DNA from: Arthrobacter pascens
Lineage (GTDB): Bacteria > Actinomycetota > Actinomycetes > Actinomycetales > Micrococcaceae
Assembly: GCF_030815585.1 (NCBI RefSeq)
Contig: NZ_JAUSWY010000001.1
Location: forward strand, 3,348,001 to 3,412,000
Direction: 5' to 3'
DNA length: 64,000 nucleotides
Shown: positions 1 through 8,627 of the stretch, in pieces
Layout: the number at the start of each line of letters is the position of its first letter
How positions within the stretch are numbered: the first letter of the stretch is position 1
The notes under the pieces: model-generated
What the model was told of the DNA's origin: nothing
The model's input: only the letters and a program-made list of their open reading frames with translations
The model's database searches: none
Translations under genes and position numbers: made by a program

Positions 1-1166
1 CCGGCGTCGAACTCGGCATAGCCCTGGGGCGCCTCCTCCAAAGTGATCGCCTTCGCGTTCACGTTCTTGGCGATGCTCACCTTGTCATGCAGGATGGCCA
101 TCATCAGTTGCCGGTTGTACTTCATGACCGGGCATTGTCCGGTGGTGAAGCTGAGCGACTTGGCCCAGCCGGTGCCCAGGCTCAGGCTCAGCGCGCCCTT
201 CTTGGCGGCTTCGTCCACGCCGCCGGGATCACCCGTGACGTAAAGCCCGGGAATGCCCAGCGCACCGCCGGCCGCGGTGATTTCCATCAGCGAGTTCAGC
301 ACGGTGGCAGGTGCCTCCTTGGCGTCGTGGCCGTGGCCGCGCGCTTCGAAGCCCACCGCGTCCACGCCGCAATCCACTTCCGGGACGCCCAGGATCTGCT
401 CGATCTGCTCCGCCGGCCCGCCCATGGTCAGGTCAACGGTTTCGCAGCCAAAGCTGCGCGCCTTCGCCAGCCGGTCCCCGTTCAGGTCCCCCACAATCAC
501 GACGGCGGCACCCAGCAGGTGCGCGCTGGTGGCCGCGGCCAGTCCAACAGGACCGGCGCCCGCCACGTACACCGTGGAACCCACGCCCACCCCGGCCGAG
601 ACGGCGCCGTGGAAGCCCGTGGGGAAGATGTCCGAGAGCATGGCCAAGTCCAAGATCTTCTCCAGGGCCTGATCCTTGTCCGGAAACTTCAGCAGGTTCC
701 AGTCCGCGTAGGGAACCAGCACGTAGTTGGCCTGGCCGCCCACCCAGCCGCCCATGTCCACGTAGCCGTAGGCACTGCCCGGCCGGTCCGGATTAACGTT
801 CAGGCAGATGCCGGTCTTGCGTTCCTTGCAGTTCCGGCACCGGCCGCAGGCGATGTTGAAGGGGACCGAACAGATGTCTCCCTCTTTGATGAACTCGACG
901 CCGGGCCCCACCTCCACCACCTCGCCGGTGATCTCGTGCCCCAGAACCAGGTTGGGCGGGGCGGTGGTGCGCCCGCGGACCATGTGCTGGTCCGAACCGC
1001 AGATGTTGGTGGCCACTGTTTTGAGGATGACCCCGTGAGGTACCGAACGCCCCACGTTCGCCGGGTTAACGCCCGGACCGTCCTTCAAATCGAAACTTGG
1101 GTAGTCGATATCGATCAGCTCAACCTTGCCTGGTTCCTTGTAGGCAACGGCTTTGTTCCCAGTCAT
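1..1166 (-). CDS. fdhA: Glutathione-independent formaldehyde dehydrogenase (zinc-type alcohol dehydrogenase family), 3' end cut by window
   Basis: This is a medium-chain zinc dehydrogenase, read on the minus strand, that should oxidise formaldehyde (or a related aldehyde) with NAD+ in the cytosol. About 388 residues are visible, nearly the family length of roughly 400. Catalytic zinc ligands are seen as C56 in NICGSDQHM and H77-E78 in LGHE. The structural zinc cysteines are C107, C110, C113 and C121, and the nucleotide-binding turn is AGAGPVGLAAA. The GSDQH signature and the long C-terminal region (CGVDAVGFEARGHG) favour the FdhA/PFDH branch over simple alcohol dehydrogenases. The ATG is preceded by an AGGAG-type site about 8 nt upstream. 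The stop codon lies outside the window. Confident of family; substrate is inferred. Confidence 0.9.
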   Translation of the reverse strand, partial: MTGNKAVAYKEPGKVELIDIDYPSFDLKDGPGVNPANVGRSVPHGVILKTVATNICGSDQHMVRGRTTAPPNLVLGHEITGEVVEVGPGVEFIKEGDICSVPFNIACGRCRNCKERKTGICLNVNPDRPGSAYGYVDMGGWVGGQANYVLVPYADWNLLKFPDKDQALEKILDLAMLSDIFPTGFHGAVSAGVGVGSTVYVAGAGPVGLAAATSAHLLGAAVVIVGDLNGDRLAKARSFGCETVDLTMGGPAEQIEQILGVPEVDCGVDAVGFEARGHGHDAKEAPATVLNSLMEITAAGGALGIPGLYVTGDPGGVDEAAKKGALSLSLGTGWAKSLSFTTGQCPVMKYNRQLMMAILHDKVSIAKNVNAKAITLEEAPQGYAEFDA

Positions 1167-1441
1167 CCTTGCTCTCCTCTTGCCACCACGGCACGCCCCG
1201 AGGAGCCGCCGTGAATCGTGAAGTGTTGCGATGGACCCCGGTCAGGGACTCGTCCCGCGGAACAAACTGCCGGATGGCTTACTGGCGTTGGGGTATAGCC
1301 AGTCTAGGCGCGCCGGTCCGGAGGGGGCCATAGCCGGCACCCCCTCTCTACTCCCCTATGTCCAGCACATCCGTGACGACGGCGGCACCCCACTGGGCGG
1401 TCACCACACCGACGCCGTCCCGCGGCTTGCGCGCTCCTCCG

Positions 1442-2956
1442 TCAGCGCTCCCCCGGCCTCCCCTGAGGTTCCGCGTGCGCCGCCCTCGCGGCCTCATAGC
1501 TGCTGTCGAACGGCAACGAGTCCATTTCCAGAAGAGGGTTATCGTCCTGCGTCGCCACCAGTTCGCGGGCCGCTTCATCCGAGTCCACGCTGGGCATTGA
1601 CCCGGGCAGGTGCCGCCGGGCGGATTCCGGCAGGAAGTAAATGGTGACTGCAGCGATCGCCGACGTGGCCATCAGGTAGTACGCGGGCATCATGTCGTTG
1701 CCCGTCGCCTGGATGAGCGAGGCGATGATGAACGGGGTGGTGCCGCCGAAGATGGCGACGGCAAAGTTGTAGGCGATGCCCATGGCCGCGTAGCGGTGGG
1801 CCGTGGGGAAGATCGCCGGCAGCGCCGAGGCGAGGTTGGCAACGAAGAACGTGACCGGGAATGCGACAAGGGCCAGGCCGGTCAGGGTGGCCGGAACGGT
1901 TCCTATCGAGAGCAGAAGGAACGCTGGGATCGCAAAAACCACCGTGCTGACTGCACCGATCCAGAGCACGGGACGTCGCCCGATCTTGTCCGAAAGGTGT
2001 CCGGTGAAGGGGATGCACAAAGACATCACCACCAGGACGGGGATGGTCAGCAGCGTGCCGTGGATCTCGTCGTATCCCTTGTTGGTGGTCAGGTACGTCG
2101 GCATATACGACGTGAGGGCGTAGCCCACCGTGTTGGCAGCAGCCACCAGGATCATGGCCAGCACGATCCTGCGCCAGTGCTCCTTGAAAATGCCCACCGG
2201 CCCCACGGGCCCGATCACCTCGCCGGTCTCAGGATGGCGGGCGGCTTCCTCTTCCTGTTCCAGGGTTGCCTGGAACGTTGGTGACTCCTCAATCTTCAGC
2301 CGGAAGTAGATGGCGATGATGCCGAGCGGACCGGCCACCAGGAACGGAATGCGCCAGCCCCACGCCTCCATCTGGTCCTGTCCCAGCGTCAGCTGAAGAA
2401 CGGAGACCAGAGCCGCGCCAAGGGCGAAGCCAAGGTAGCTGCCCATGTCCAGGAAACTGACGAAGAAGCCCCGGCGCCTGTCCGGCGAATGTTCACAGAC
2501 GAACGTGGTGGCGCCGGCGTACTCACCGCCGGTGGAAAACCCCTGGATCAGCTTGGTGACCACGAGAAGTATGGCGGCCCAGATGCCCAGCACTGCGTAG
2601 CCCGGCAGGAGGCCGACGGCGAACGTCGCCGCCGCCATGAGCATCAGGGTCATGGCCAGCACCTTCTGGCGGCCGATCTTGTCACCCAGCCAGCCGAAGA
2701 ACACCCCGCCCAAAGGGCGGGCAATAAACGTGGCACCGAAGGTTCCCAACAGGAACAGGTTCTGTACGGCTTTGTCCGCTTCGGGCAGGAACACCGGGCC
2801 CATGGTGGTGATCAGGTAGCCGAACACACCGACGTCGTACCACTCCATGGTGTTGCCGACGATGGTGCCGCCGAGCGCTTTCTTCAGCGTCCGGTGGTTA
2901 ACGACGTTGATGTCCGGCACGCGGAGGCGGCGGATCTTCGGGGGCTGTGCGGTCAT
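1442..2956 (-). CDS. MFS transporter, metabolite:H+ symporter (MHS/ProP-like) family
   Basis: This 504-residue, 12-helix major facilitator probably imports a small organic acid or osmolyte (MHS family: ProP, ShiA, KgtP) by proton symport. Family marks are GNTMEWYDVGVFGYL in helix 1, the loop-2 motif GWLGDKIGRQKVL, EHSPDRRRGFF in the central loop and GHLSDKIGRRPVL in the second half. Reading upstream from another in-frame codon would add about 64 residues of unconvincing sequence. The chosen ATG (MTAQPPKIRRL) has GGGAGG about 10 nt upstream and fits the family N-terminus. It stands alone between fdhA and a long non-coding stretch. The substrate cannot be read from sequence; co-orientation with fdhA is not strong evidence of shared function. 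Confidence 0.87.
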   Translation of the reverse strand: MTAQPPKIRRLRVPDINVVNHRTLKKALGGTIVGNTMEWYDVGVFGYLITTMGPVFLPEADKAVQNLFLLGTFGATFIARPLGGVFFGWLGDKIGRQKVLAMTLMLMAAATFAVGLLPGYAVLGIWAAILLVVTKLIQGFSTGGEYAGATTFVCEHSPDRRRGFFVSFLDMGSYLGFALGAALVSVLQLTLGQDQMEAWGWRIPFLVAGPLGIIAIYFRLKIEESPTFQATLEQEEEAARHPETGEVIGPVGPVGIFKEHWRRIVLAMILVAAANTVGYALTSYMPTYLTTNKGYDEIHGTLLTIPVLVVMSLCIPFTGHLSDKIGRRPVLWIGAVSTVVFAIPAFLLLSIGTVPATLTGLALVAFPVTFFVANLASALPAIFPTAHRYAAMGIAYNFAVAIFGGTTPFIIASLIQATGNDMMPAYYLMATSAIAAVTIYFLPESARRHLPGSMPSVDSDEAARELVATQDDNPLLEMDSLPFDSSYEAARAAHAEPQGRPGER

Positions 2957-3414
2957 AGCTGCGGCCCTCCCGCAACAACGTTCAGGTGGTCCCGGCACTG
3001 GCTTTGTTGCATTTTCATTCCTCCACTGGAGGTCACGCGCCGCCCCCACGTGGCGCCGTCTTTTGCTTGGGGCAGCGAAACGGCCGAACCCAAGTGCCCG
3101 GCAATCGTGCCGGACTGTCGAGAGGAGTCCGATGTCCGTAGAGGACATTGCGCGGAAAGAACCCTGCGTTCAGTCCTGTCCCATGCGGCATTGAGACTCG
3201 GTTGCGGTGCTCCGATCATTTTGGCACTGCTGCCCGGCGCACATCAACGGCGGGATGCTGGCATTACGGATGGCACAGCCAATGGCCCAAGACGTGAGTC
3301 CGATAGTCATCGGCGGGTTCAAGCCCGCGGCCGGCTCAGCAGCGGACGCGGAAGCGGATGTGGGCGGCCTCCGGCGCAAAGCATGAACAAAGAACTGCGC
3401 CTCTAAGATGAGGC
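2957..3414. other. Intergenic region without a supported gene
   Basis: About 460 bases lie between the divergent MFS transporter and K+ channel genes. Open frames here on both strands lack ribosome sites and recognisable protein. It should hold both promoters. I see no convincing operator palindrome or riboswitch. Confidence 0.6.
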
Positions 3415-4308
3415 ATGGACTTCGAGGACGCGCTCTGGACAGTGGTGGGCGCCGGGCTGATTCTGCTGATGCTCGCAGACGTCTTTCACACACTCCTCTA
3501 TCCGCATGGCTCGGGTCCTGTGGGCCGGACGATCATGCGCGGATTCTGGCTCCTGTCGAGAAGGTCCAGGGGCCGGGCCTCCACCATCGCGGCACCCCTG
3601 GCAATGGCTGCCGTCATCGGCGCCTGGGCAGGCCTGGCAGCCATAGGGTGGGCCCTGCTGTACCTGCCACATCTGCCGCAAGGCTTCGTTTACGAACAGG
3701 GCGTGCCACAGCGGGGCGACTTCGCCGAAGCGGTCTACATCTCGATGGTCACTCTTTCCACCGTGGGATTCGGCGAAATTGTGGCAGCGCATCCACTGCT
3801 CAGACTCGTCGCGGCCTTCCAAGCCGTCACAGGTTTCGGGTTGCTGACGGCCACGGTCACCTGGATCCTGCAAACATACCCGGCCCTTAGCCGCCGCCGG
3901 GCCGTTGCCCACCACCTGAACCTGTTCAAGGAAGCGGCAGGTCCGGAGGGCGTAACGTCGCTGGATCCACGGCATGCCGCCGGGCTGCTCGAATCACTGG
4001 CCAGAAACGTGGCATCCGTCAGCATAGATTTGCTGTCGTTCCATGAAACGTACTACTTCCGCGAAGTCGAGCCGAGGGGTTCCCTGCCAGCAACCATTGC
4101 CTATGCCCACCAGCTGGCGTCGGAGGCCCAACACAGTGAAAACCCGGAACTCCGGTTTGCCGGACGGATGCTTCATGCAGCGCTAAACGATCTCGCGGAG
4201 GTCCTTCGCGGCAAATTCGGTCATCCAGGGACGACGTCGTCGGAGGTGTTTGACAGCTACGCGCTGCACCACAGACACCGACAGCCACGGGAACAGGACA
4301 AGGAATAG
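3415..4308 (+). CDS. Potassium channel family protein (two-helix pore domain plus cytosolic tail)
   Basis: This 297-residue membrane protein should form a K+-selective channel. Helix 1 spans about residues 8-28 and another hydrophobic segment about 58-85. The pore loop carries the selectivity filter TVGFG at residues 116-120 within VTLSTVGFGEIV, followed by an inner helix at about 128-153. The remaining 140 residues are soluble and contain no evident RCK/TrkA-N nucleotide-binding motif (no GxGxxG). The tail is therefore a different, possibly helical, regulatory or oligomerisation domain. The gene stands alone and is divergent from the MFS transporter. Family call is firm; gating ligand and physiological role are unknown. 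Confidence 0.85.
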   Translation: MDFEDALWTVVGAGLILLMLADVFHTLLYPHGSGPVGRTIMRGFWLLSRRSRGRASTIAAPLAMAAVIGAWAGLAAIGWALLYLPHLPQGFVYEQGVPQRGDFAEAVYISMVTLSTVGFGEIVAAHPLLRLVAAFQAVTGFGLLTATVTWILQTYPALSRRRAVAHHLNLFKEAAGPEGVTSLDPRHAAGLLESLARNVASVSIDLLSFHETYYFREVEPRGSLPATIAYAHQLASEAQHSENPELRFAGRMLHAALNDLAEVLRGKFGHPGTTSSEVFDSYALHHRHRQPREQDKE

Positions 4309-4499
4309 GTCTCGTCTCGCACCCAGGGAGACGGAATCCCTGCGTTTGACACGGTGCTTCGGGTGATCGTCGGCCGTGATCCGCGCCGCCGCAGACTCGC
4401 GAGGGTGGCGCGCCGGCGATCTGGATGCTGCGCTGTGGCAAGTCGGTATTTAAGTGGGCTCGTGCTCCCCCAGGAGCCGCACCTGTTCCACGGGGCTAA

Positions 4500-5708
4500 C
4501 TAAGTAATCGTCCCGACGGTTGCCGGGACGATGTCTTGGCCCTGCCTCCTCCGCCGGCCCAGCAGTACGACGACGGCGACTGCGCCGCCAAGCAGCAATG
4601 CCGCCGCCCCGGCAGCCACCAAAGGAACAGCCGAATCGAAAGCGCCCGCTGCGGGGTCTGCGGCAGACAGAGGGGGCTCGGCTCCGGGCGCCGCCCCCAA
4701 CTCCGCGCCGGGCGAGGCCGCCGAGGCACCGGAACCGGCCGACGCCGCCGCCGGTATCACCGTCAGTGACCTCCCGCCCCTGTTCACCACCACCACTGTG
4801 CCATCGGCCCGGACAGCCATCCGGCCGGGATCCTCGCCGGTCCGAACCGCCTCCGAGGCAGCCACCGCGCCAGCAGGAATGACCGAGACCGTGTTGTCCG
4901 AACTGTTCGTCACGTACACCGTCCCGTCCGCAGCGGCCACCACTTCCTGCGGCGCACTGCCCACGGGGATCCGCCGTGCCACCGTGGTGCCGCCGGGCTC
5001 GATGACCGCCACGTCGTTCGTAAGGATGTTTGCCACATAGACGGTTCCGTCGGGCGCGGCCGCAATCCCGTGCGGATGGGCCTTCCCACCGATGTCGATG
5101 GTGTGTGAGGGGCTGGGCACGCCGGCGGGCACCACCGTGACCGTGCCCGCAAGCTCGTTGGTGGCGTAGGCGGTCCCGTCCTTCGCCACGGTCACCTCCA
5201 CCGGAGAAGGACCCGCCTGGATGATGCGCTCAATCCAGGCGTCCCCCGGCAGGACCACCGACACGCTGTCCTCGGACGGATTGGCCACGTACAACGATCC
5301 GTCCGGTCCCACCGTCAGCCAGTGCGGGCCCGAGGAAACCTTGATCGCCAGGGCCGCCTCGTTCGCGCCGAGGGCCACCACACCGATTTCAGCCTGCCCG
5401 GAATCGCCGGCCTGAGTCACGTAGAGCGTGCCGTCCGGGGTGATGGCCAGCGACGACGGGAAGCGCCCCACTTTGATGGTGCGGGACGGCAGCGTCTCCC
5501 CTGGTGGGTAGACACTGATGCCGCCCGCCCAGTCGTAATCGCTGACATAGAGGGTGCCGTCCGGCCCTTCCACTACGCCCAGTGGCTGGATGCCGATGCC
5601 GATCATGGTCCCTTCGTCCGCGGACGCCGGAACCGCCCCGACCACGGGGGCGAGAAGGAGCGCGGCCACCGCGAGCAGCGCCGTCACAGCGGCGCGCAGA
5701 GTGCTCAT
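4500..5708 (-). CDS. Secreted, membrane-anchored YVTN/NHL-type beta-propeller protein
   Basis: A 402-residue exported protein. The N-terminal signal peptide is about 30 residues (hydrophobic run, then VPASADEG). Next come about seven to eight repeats of roughly 40 residues built on GPDGTLYVSDY, PDGTLYVTQAG, GPDGSLYVANP, KDGTAYATNE, PDGTVYVANI and ADGTVYVTNSS, typical of YncE/SMP-30/NHL propellers. An Ala/Gly/Pro-rich stalk follows, then one transmembrane helix and a basic RRRR tail. The propeller should therefore face outside, held by the C-terminal helix. No LPXTG sortase signal is present. The start overlaps the stop of the upstream gene (ATGA), so the two are translationally coupled. Its ligand or partner is unknown. 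Confidence 0.8.
   Translation of the reverse strand: MSTLRAAVTALLAVAALLLAPVVGAVPASADEGTMIGIGIQPLGVVEGPDGTLYVSDYDWAGGISVYPPGETLPSRTIKVGRFPSSLAITPDGTLYVTQAGDSGQAEIGVVALGANEAALAIKVSSGPHWLTVGPDGSLYVANPSEDSVSVVLPGDAWIERIIQAGPSPVEVTVAKDGTAYATNELAGTVTVVPAGVPSPSHTIDIGGKAHPHGIAAAPDGTVYVANILTNDVAVIEPGGTTVARRIPVGSAPQEVVAAADGTVYVTNSSDNTVSVIPAGAVAASEAVRTGEDPGRMAVRADGTVVVVNRGGRSLTVIPAAASAGSGASAASPGAELGAAPGAEPPLSAADPAAGAFDSAVPLVAAGAAALLLGGAVAVVVLLGRRRRQGQDIVPATVGTIT
4507..4532 (-). terminator. 9-bp perfect hairpin at the 3' end of the beta-propeller gene
   Basis: ATCGTCCCG and CGGGACGAT are exact inverted repeats separated by 8 nt, overlapping the last codons of the gene. There is no T-run after it, so it may act as a factor-assisted terminator or a 3' stabiliser rather than a classical intrinsic terminator. 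Confidence 0.35.
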
Positions 5709-6412
5709 CGCCGGCCCCCGACCAAGCGTGCCAGCGCCGAGCGTACGGGCAGCACGTACCAGGCCAGGCTGGCTGTAAGGAGCACCCCGCCGAGGGTCAG
5801 GAGAAGCGGCAGTGCGTCTAAGGTTTCGGTGCTGGTGGCCTGCCCGCGGGCTACCAAGGCAGTCCCGGAGGCCGACGACGGCGGTGACACTGCCGCCGTC
5901 GGGCTCGCTGAGATGGTGGGGACCGCTGCCGTGTCCGCCACTGGCGCGGCGGCGTCCGCCGACGGCGGGACTTCCGCCGGTGCAGCTTCCGCCGGCACTT
6001 CGGCGACAGGCTGCGCGGCGGGCGGGACATCGGCAGCCTGGTGTCCGCCGTACTGCCGCGGGACATAGGCCTGCACCGGAACCGGGTATACCGGCGCCGG
6101 GGCAAGTTGGACGGTTGCGGGTTGGGGTGTCGCCGGTTGATCAGGTTGGACAGGCACCGGCTGAACCGGTGCCGGCTGAACAGGTCGCTCAATCACCAGA
6201 ACAGGGTCCGGGACGGGAGCGGGATCAACCGGAGGCTCCTCCACCGGAACCGGATCAGGGGCTCCGGGGACCTGGCCGTCGTCGTAGCAATATCGGATGT
6301 CGTCAGACATCCAGCAGATAAACTCGGCGTGCGCCGGGGCTGGTGCCAGCAGCACCGCAACCCCGGCCAGCAGGGCTATGCCGGCAGCGCGCCGCAGTGG
6401 CATGATTCTCAC
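5705..6412 (-). CDS. Secreted proline-rich protein with C-terminal membrane anchor
   Basis: A protein of about 235 residues in three parts. First is a signal peptide ending near APAHAEF. A short region with two cysteines (FICWMSDDIRYCYDD) then leads into a long Pro/Val/Ala-rich stretch with PVPVQP-like repeats. Last is a C-terminal hydrophobic helix with a basic tail (RLVGGRR). No enzyme domain is visible. The design (signal, extended Pro-rich spacer, anchor) suggests a cell-wall-spanning surface protein. A GTG start is chosen because a GGGGGA ribosome site lies about 8 nt upstream; the in-frame ATG three codons later is an alternative. The stop overlaps the start of the beta-propeller gene, so the two probably work together at the surface. 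Function is unknown. Confidence 0.72.
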   Translation of the reverse strand: MRIMPLRRAAGIALLAGVAVLLAPAPAHAEFICWMSDDIRYCYDDGQVPGAPDPVPVEEPPVDPAPVPDPVLVIERPVQPAPVQPVPVQPDQPATPQPATVQLAPAPVYPVPVQAYVPRQYGGHQAADVPPAAQPVAEVPAEAAPAEVPPSADAAAPVADTAAVPTISASPTAAVSPPSSASGTALVARGQATSTETLDALPLLLTLGGVLLTASLAWYVLPVRSALARLVGGRR

Positions 6413-6499
6413 GATTGTTTCCCCCAAAACTGTGGCCGGCCTGCGGCAATGCTCCGATCCTACCTGCACTCCCGGCTCCCACGTGTACACCTAAGCCAG

Positions 6500-6663
6500 T
6501 CCCTCAGAGCACCTTGACAGGAACGCCTTGGTCCGTTCTTGCCGGGGTTGCCGAGCAGCTCGCGGGGCGGGCCTGATTCGACCACAACGCCGCCGTCCAT
6601 GAATACGATGGAGTCCGCCACTCCCCGGGCCAAGCCCACCTTGTGGGTCACCACAATCATGGT
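6500..6663 (-). pseudogene. Decayed 3' fragment of an amino-acid ABC transporter ATPase
   Basis: About 54 codons match the C-terminus of the intact ATPase located 2 kb downstream: TMIVVTHKVGLARGVADS against [18 protein letters not shown], continuing through [10 protein letters not shown] and RELLGNP. Compared base by base, this copy has lost one base in the RELLGNP region and one near the end, so its frame is broken twice. Everything before the H-loop strand is missing. By eye the nucleotide match is about 80-85 percent, so this is an old or independently derived copy rather than a fresh duplication. Confidence 0.85.
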
Positions 6664-7021
6664 CCGAACCCGGCACAAAGTCCCCGCGGAGGCCTCACGT
6701 TAGGCGCGGCCAACCGCGTTAGGCGGCCGCCGGAGGATTTGCGCAGGAAAGCGGGCACGCCGTCAACTTCTCCCACGTATTTCCGCATTATTGCCTCAGG
6801 AAATAGCCAATAAGAACAGACTTGTCGAATTGTGGAAAAAATGGTCGTAGCCTGACTTGATAGCCAATGTTGAGGCTCATGAGTGCAGCGAGAATTCAGC
6901 AAAAATTCTCATTACACGGACTATCCACAATTCTTGCCCTCGCCTTCAGCGTGATCAGGTAAGCGTCGCCTTGATGTTTTCAACGGAGGCAGCGATCGAC
7001 AATGAAAAGAGAAAATTGGAA
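6664..7021. other. AT-richer intergenic segment next to the ATPase remnant
   Basis: About 360 bases with visibly lower GC than the surroundings (for example TTGTGGAAAAAATGG). No complete gene is supported on either strand. A seven-codon leader frame (ATG at 7002, GGAGG about 12 nt upstream) ends in an ATGA overlap with the lipoprotein start and may couple or attenuate its translation. Confidence 0.5.
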
Positions 7022-7444
7022 ATGAAGAAAGCATTGGCTGCTGGAGTCTTCCTGTGTGTGGTTCTCGCCGGCTGCGGCGGAGGCGGTACAACGCAATCGG
7101 CTCCTGCAGTTACCCACGTGGTGACGCAGACAGCGACAGCAACCGTGACAGCCACACCTGCCCCGGCCGCGGTGGTTCCCGCAGCACCTGAACCTGCCCC
7201 GGTCGTTCCCGCGGCACCCGTACCAGTTGCGCCAACAACCGCTCTCATTCCTGCAAACGTGGCGGGGATGAATGCCGAAGCCCTCGACGACGATCTAACC
7301 GCCCTGGGGTTCAAAAAGGTCATTTACAATTCCGACACAGGTAAGACAGTTCTGCTGCTCAGCAACTGGACCGTCACGGGGATAGATGGGCCTGGCAGCG
7401 AGCAATCTGTCGATCGAGCTGTCGTGGTCCACGTGACCAAATAG
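7022..7444 (+). CDS. Small lipoprotein with PASTA-like C-terminal domain
   Basis: A 140-residue exported lipoprotein. The signal sequence MKKALAAGVFLCVVLAGC ends in a lipobox (VLAGC). A Thr/Ala/Pro-rich linker then leads to about 65 residues starting at LIPANVAGMNAEALDDDL, which resemble a single PASTA domain (VP.V.GM...A...L...GF pattern, then a short beta-rich half). It should sit on the outer face of the membrane. No strong ribosome site precedes the ATG; its overlap with a short leader frame may supply coupling. Codon use is less GC-biased than in neighbours, suggesting acquisition. It lies in the small island between the two ABC ATPase sequences. What it binds is unknown. Confidence 0.72.
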   Translation: MKKALAAGVFLCVVLAGCGGGGTTQSAPAVTHVVTQTATATVTATPAPAAVVPAAPEPAPVVPAAPVPVAPTTALIPANVAGMNAEALDDDLTALGFKKVIYNSDTGKTVLLLSNWTVTGIDGPGSEQSVDRAVVVHVTK

Positions 7445-7705
7445 ACACCTCCTTCTCGGTGGACAGATCACCGAAGTTTCCCGCCCTCTTGATTGGCTCG
7501 GGTGCGGTAGGTGTGCTGAGGTGGGCGCGCACTCTTTGTACCGGGACCACTTCCGTCTCCTGATCGAGGCCGTAGCGATGGGCCCCTGCCACATACGTAG
7601 CACCCCACTCGGTTCACCAAAAGAAAATGTCAGTCGGCAGCCACATGCTGAGCCCTGGAGTTGAGTTCCGCGTGGTTTATAGAAATTGGTAAGGAGATTC
7701 AAACA

Positions 7706-8473
7706 ATGAATATTCCAACGGTGAACGATTCGTCGGAAGACAACATCGAGCCAACTTATGGACCACGGAGGGACAGCCGCAGCGGCCCGCAAAATTCGGC
7801 CACCTCCGACACGACGGCCGCAGATCCTGAACAAAATCCTGAAGGTCCGCCGACAAAGGTTTGTCCTAAATGCAGCGTTCAAAACCAGACAATTGGAAAA
7901 TTCTGTCCGAATTGCGGTGCACCCTACAATGCCCAGCGACTACGCGCCAAAGTCAACAAGCGAGTTTTTCTTATCGTCGCGGCCGCTCTGATTGTTCTGA
8001 TTGCGGGAACCGGAGTCGTTCTAAGTATTCAGCATACAAATCAGGTCAACGCCGAACAGGCAGCAGCAGCGACGGCTTCCGAAGCCGAGAAGAAGCGTGA
8101 ATCTGAGGCCGCCGAGGCCGAGAAGAAGCGTGAATCTGAGGCCGCTGCGGCGGCGGCCAGAGCGACCGCAGCGAAGCAAGCTGCCGATGCCTCCAAACGA
8201 AAGCAGCGGAATGCGATTGTCACCGCCCTTGAGGATTCCGTTCTCAAAGACGCTCAAGAGCGTGTCACGACTGGACGTCTCACGGGCCCGATCACCCTTG
8301 CATCATGCACCCCACTCGGCGGCGGTTCGTCGGATGACCTGACGGCCATCACTGGCACCTTCCAGTGCATCGCGGTCAACAAGACTAACCCCGACGGTTC
8401 ATCCTCCGGTTACCGGTTCTCAGCAACCGTCAATTGGAACGACACCAGCTATACCTGGCACTTGGGCAGCTAA
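7706..8473 (+). CDS. Zinc-ribbon, single-pass membrane protein with charged repeat linker
   Basis: A protein of about 255 residues. The cytosolic N-terminus carries a zinc ribbon with paired cysteines (VCPKCSVQN ... KFCPNCGAPY, roughly residues 53-75). One transmembrane helix follows (FLIVAAALIVLIAGTGVVLS). A charged helical linker then has two copies of SEAEKKRESEAA, and the C-terminal extracellular domain of about 90 residues has two cysteines (ASCTPLG, TFQCIAV) that could form a disulphide. AAGGAG lies 9 nt before the ATG. It is co-oriented with the PASTA-like lipoprotein, and its extracellular domain could pair with it. Domain order is clear; the role is unknown. Confidence 0.72.
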   Translation: MNIPTVNDSSEDNIEPTYGPRRDSRSGPQNSATSDTTAADPEQNPEGPPTKVCPKCSVQNQTIGKFCPNCGAPYNAQRLRAKVNKRVFLIVAAALIVLIAGTGVVLSIQHTNQVNAEQAAAATASEAEKKRESEAAEAEKKRESEAAAAAARATAAKQAADASKRKQRNAIVTALEDSVLKDAQERVTTGRLTGPITLASCTPLGGGSSDDLTAITGTFQCIAVNKTNPDGSSSGYRFSATVNWNDTSYTWHLGS

Positions 8474-8627
8474 CTCAACGAAACGGTGACCAACCTCGCT
8501 GCCGAAGCTAGTTCGGTTCTGAGTGGATTAACCCGCTCTCCTGGAAACGTCTGGAATCGGAAGCAGCGGACGCCGGAGGCTATCGGCGTAGCGTTTCCGC
8601 CCCTCATGTCCGCCTATGGCCAAACCC

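Noticed and set aside
87..1214. Long open frame of 375 codons on the plus strand
   Set aside because: It is the antisense shadow of formaldehyde dehydrogenase, whose zinc-binding motifs are clear on the minus strand.
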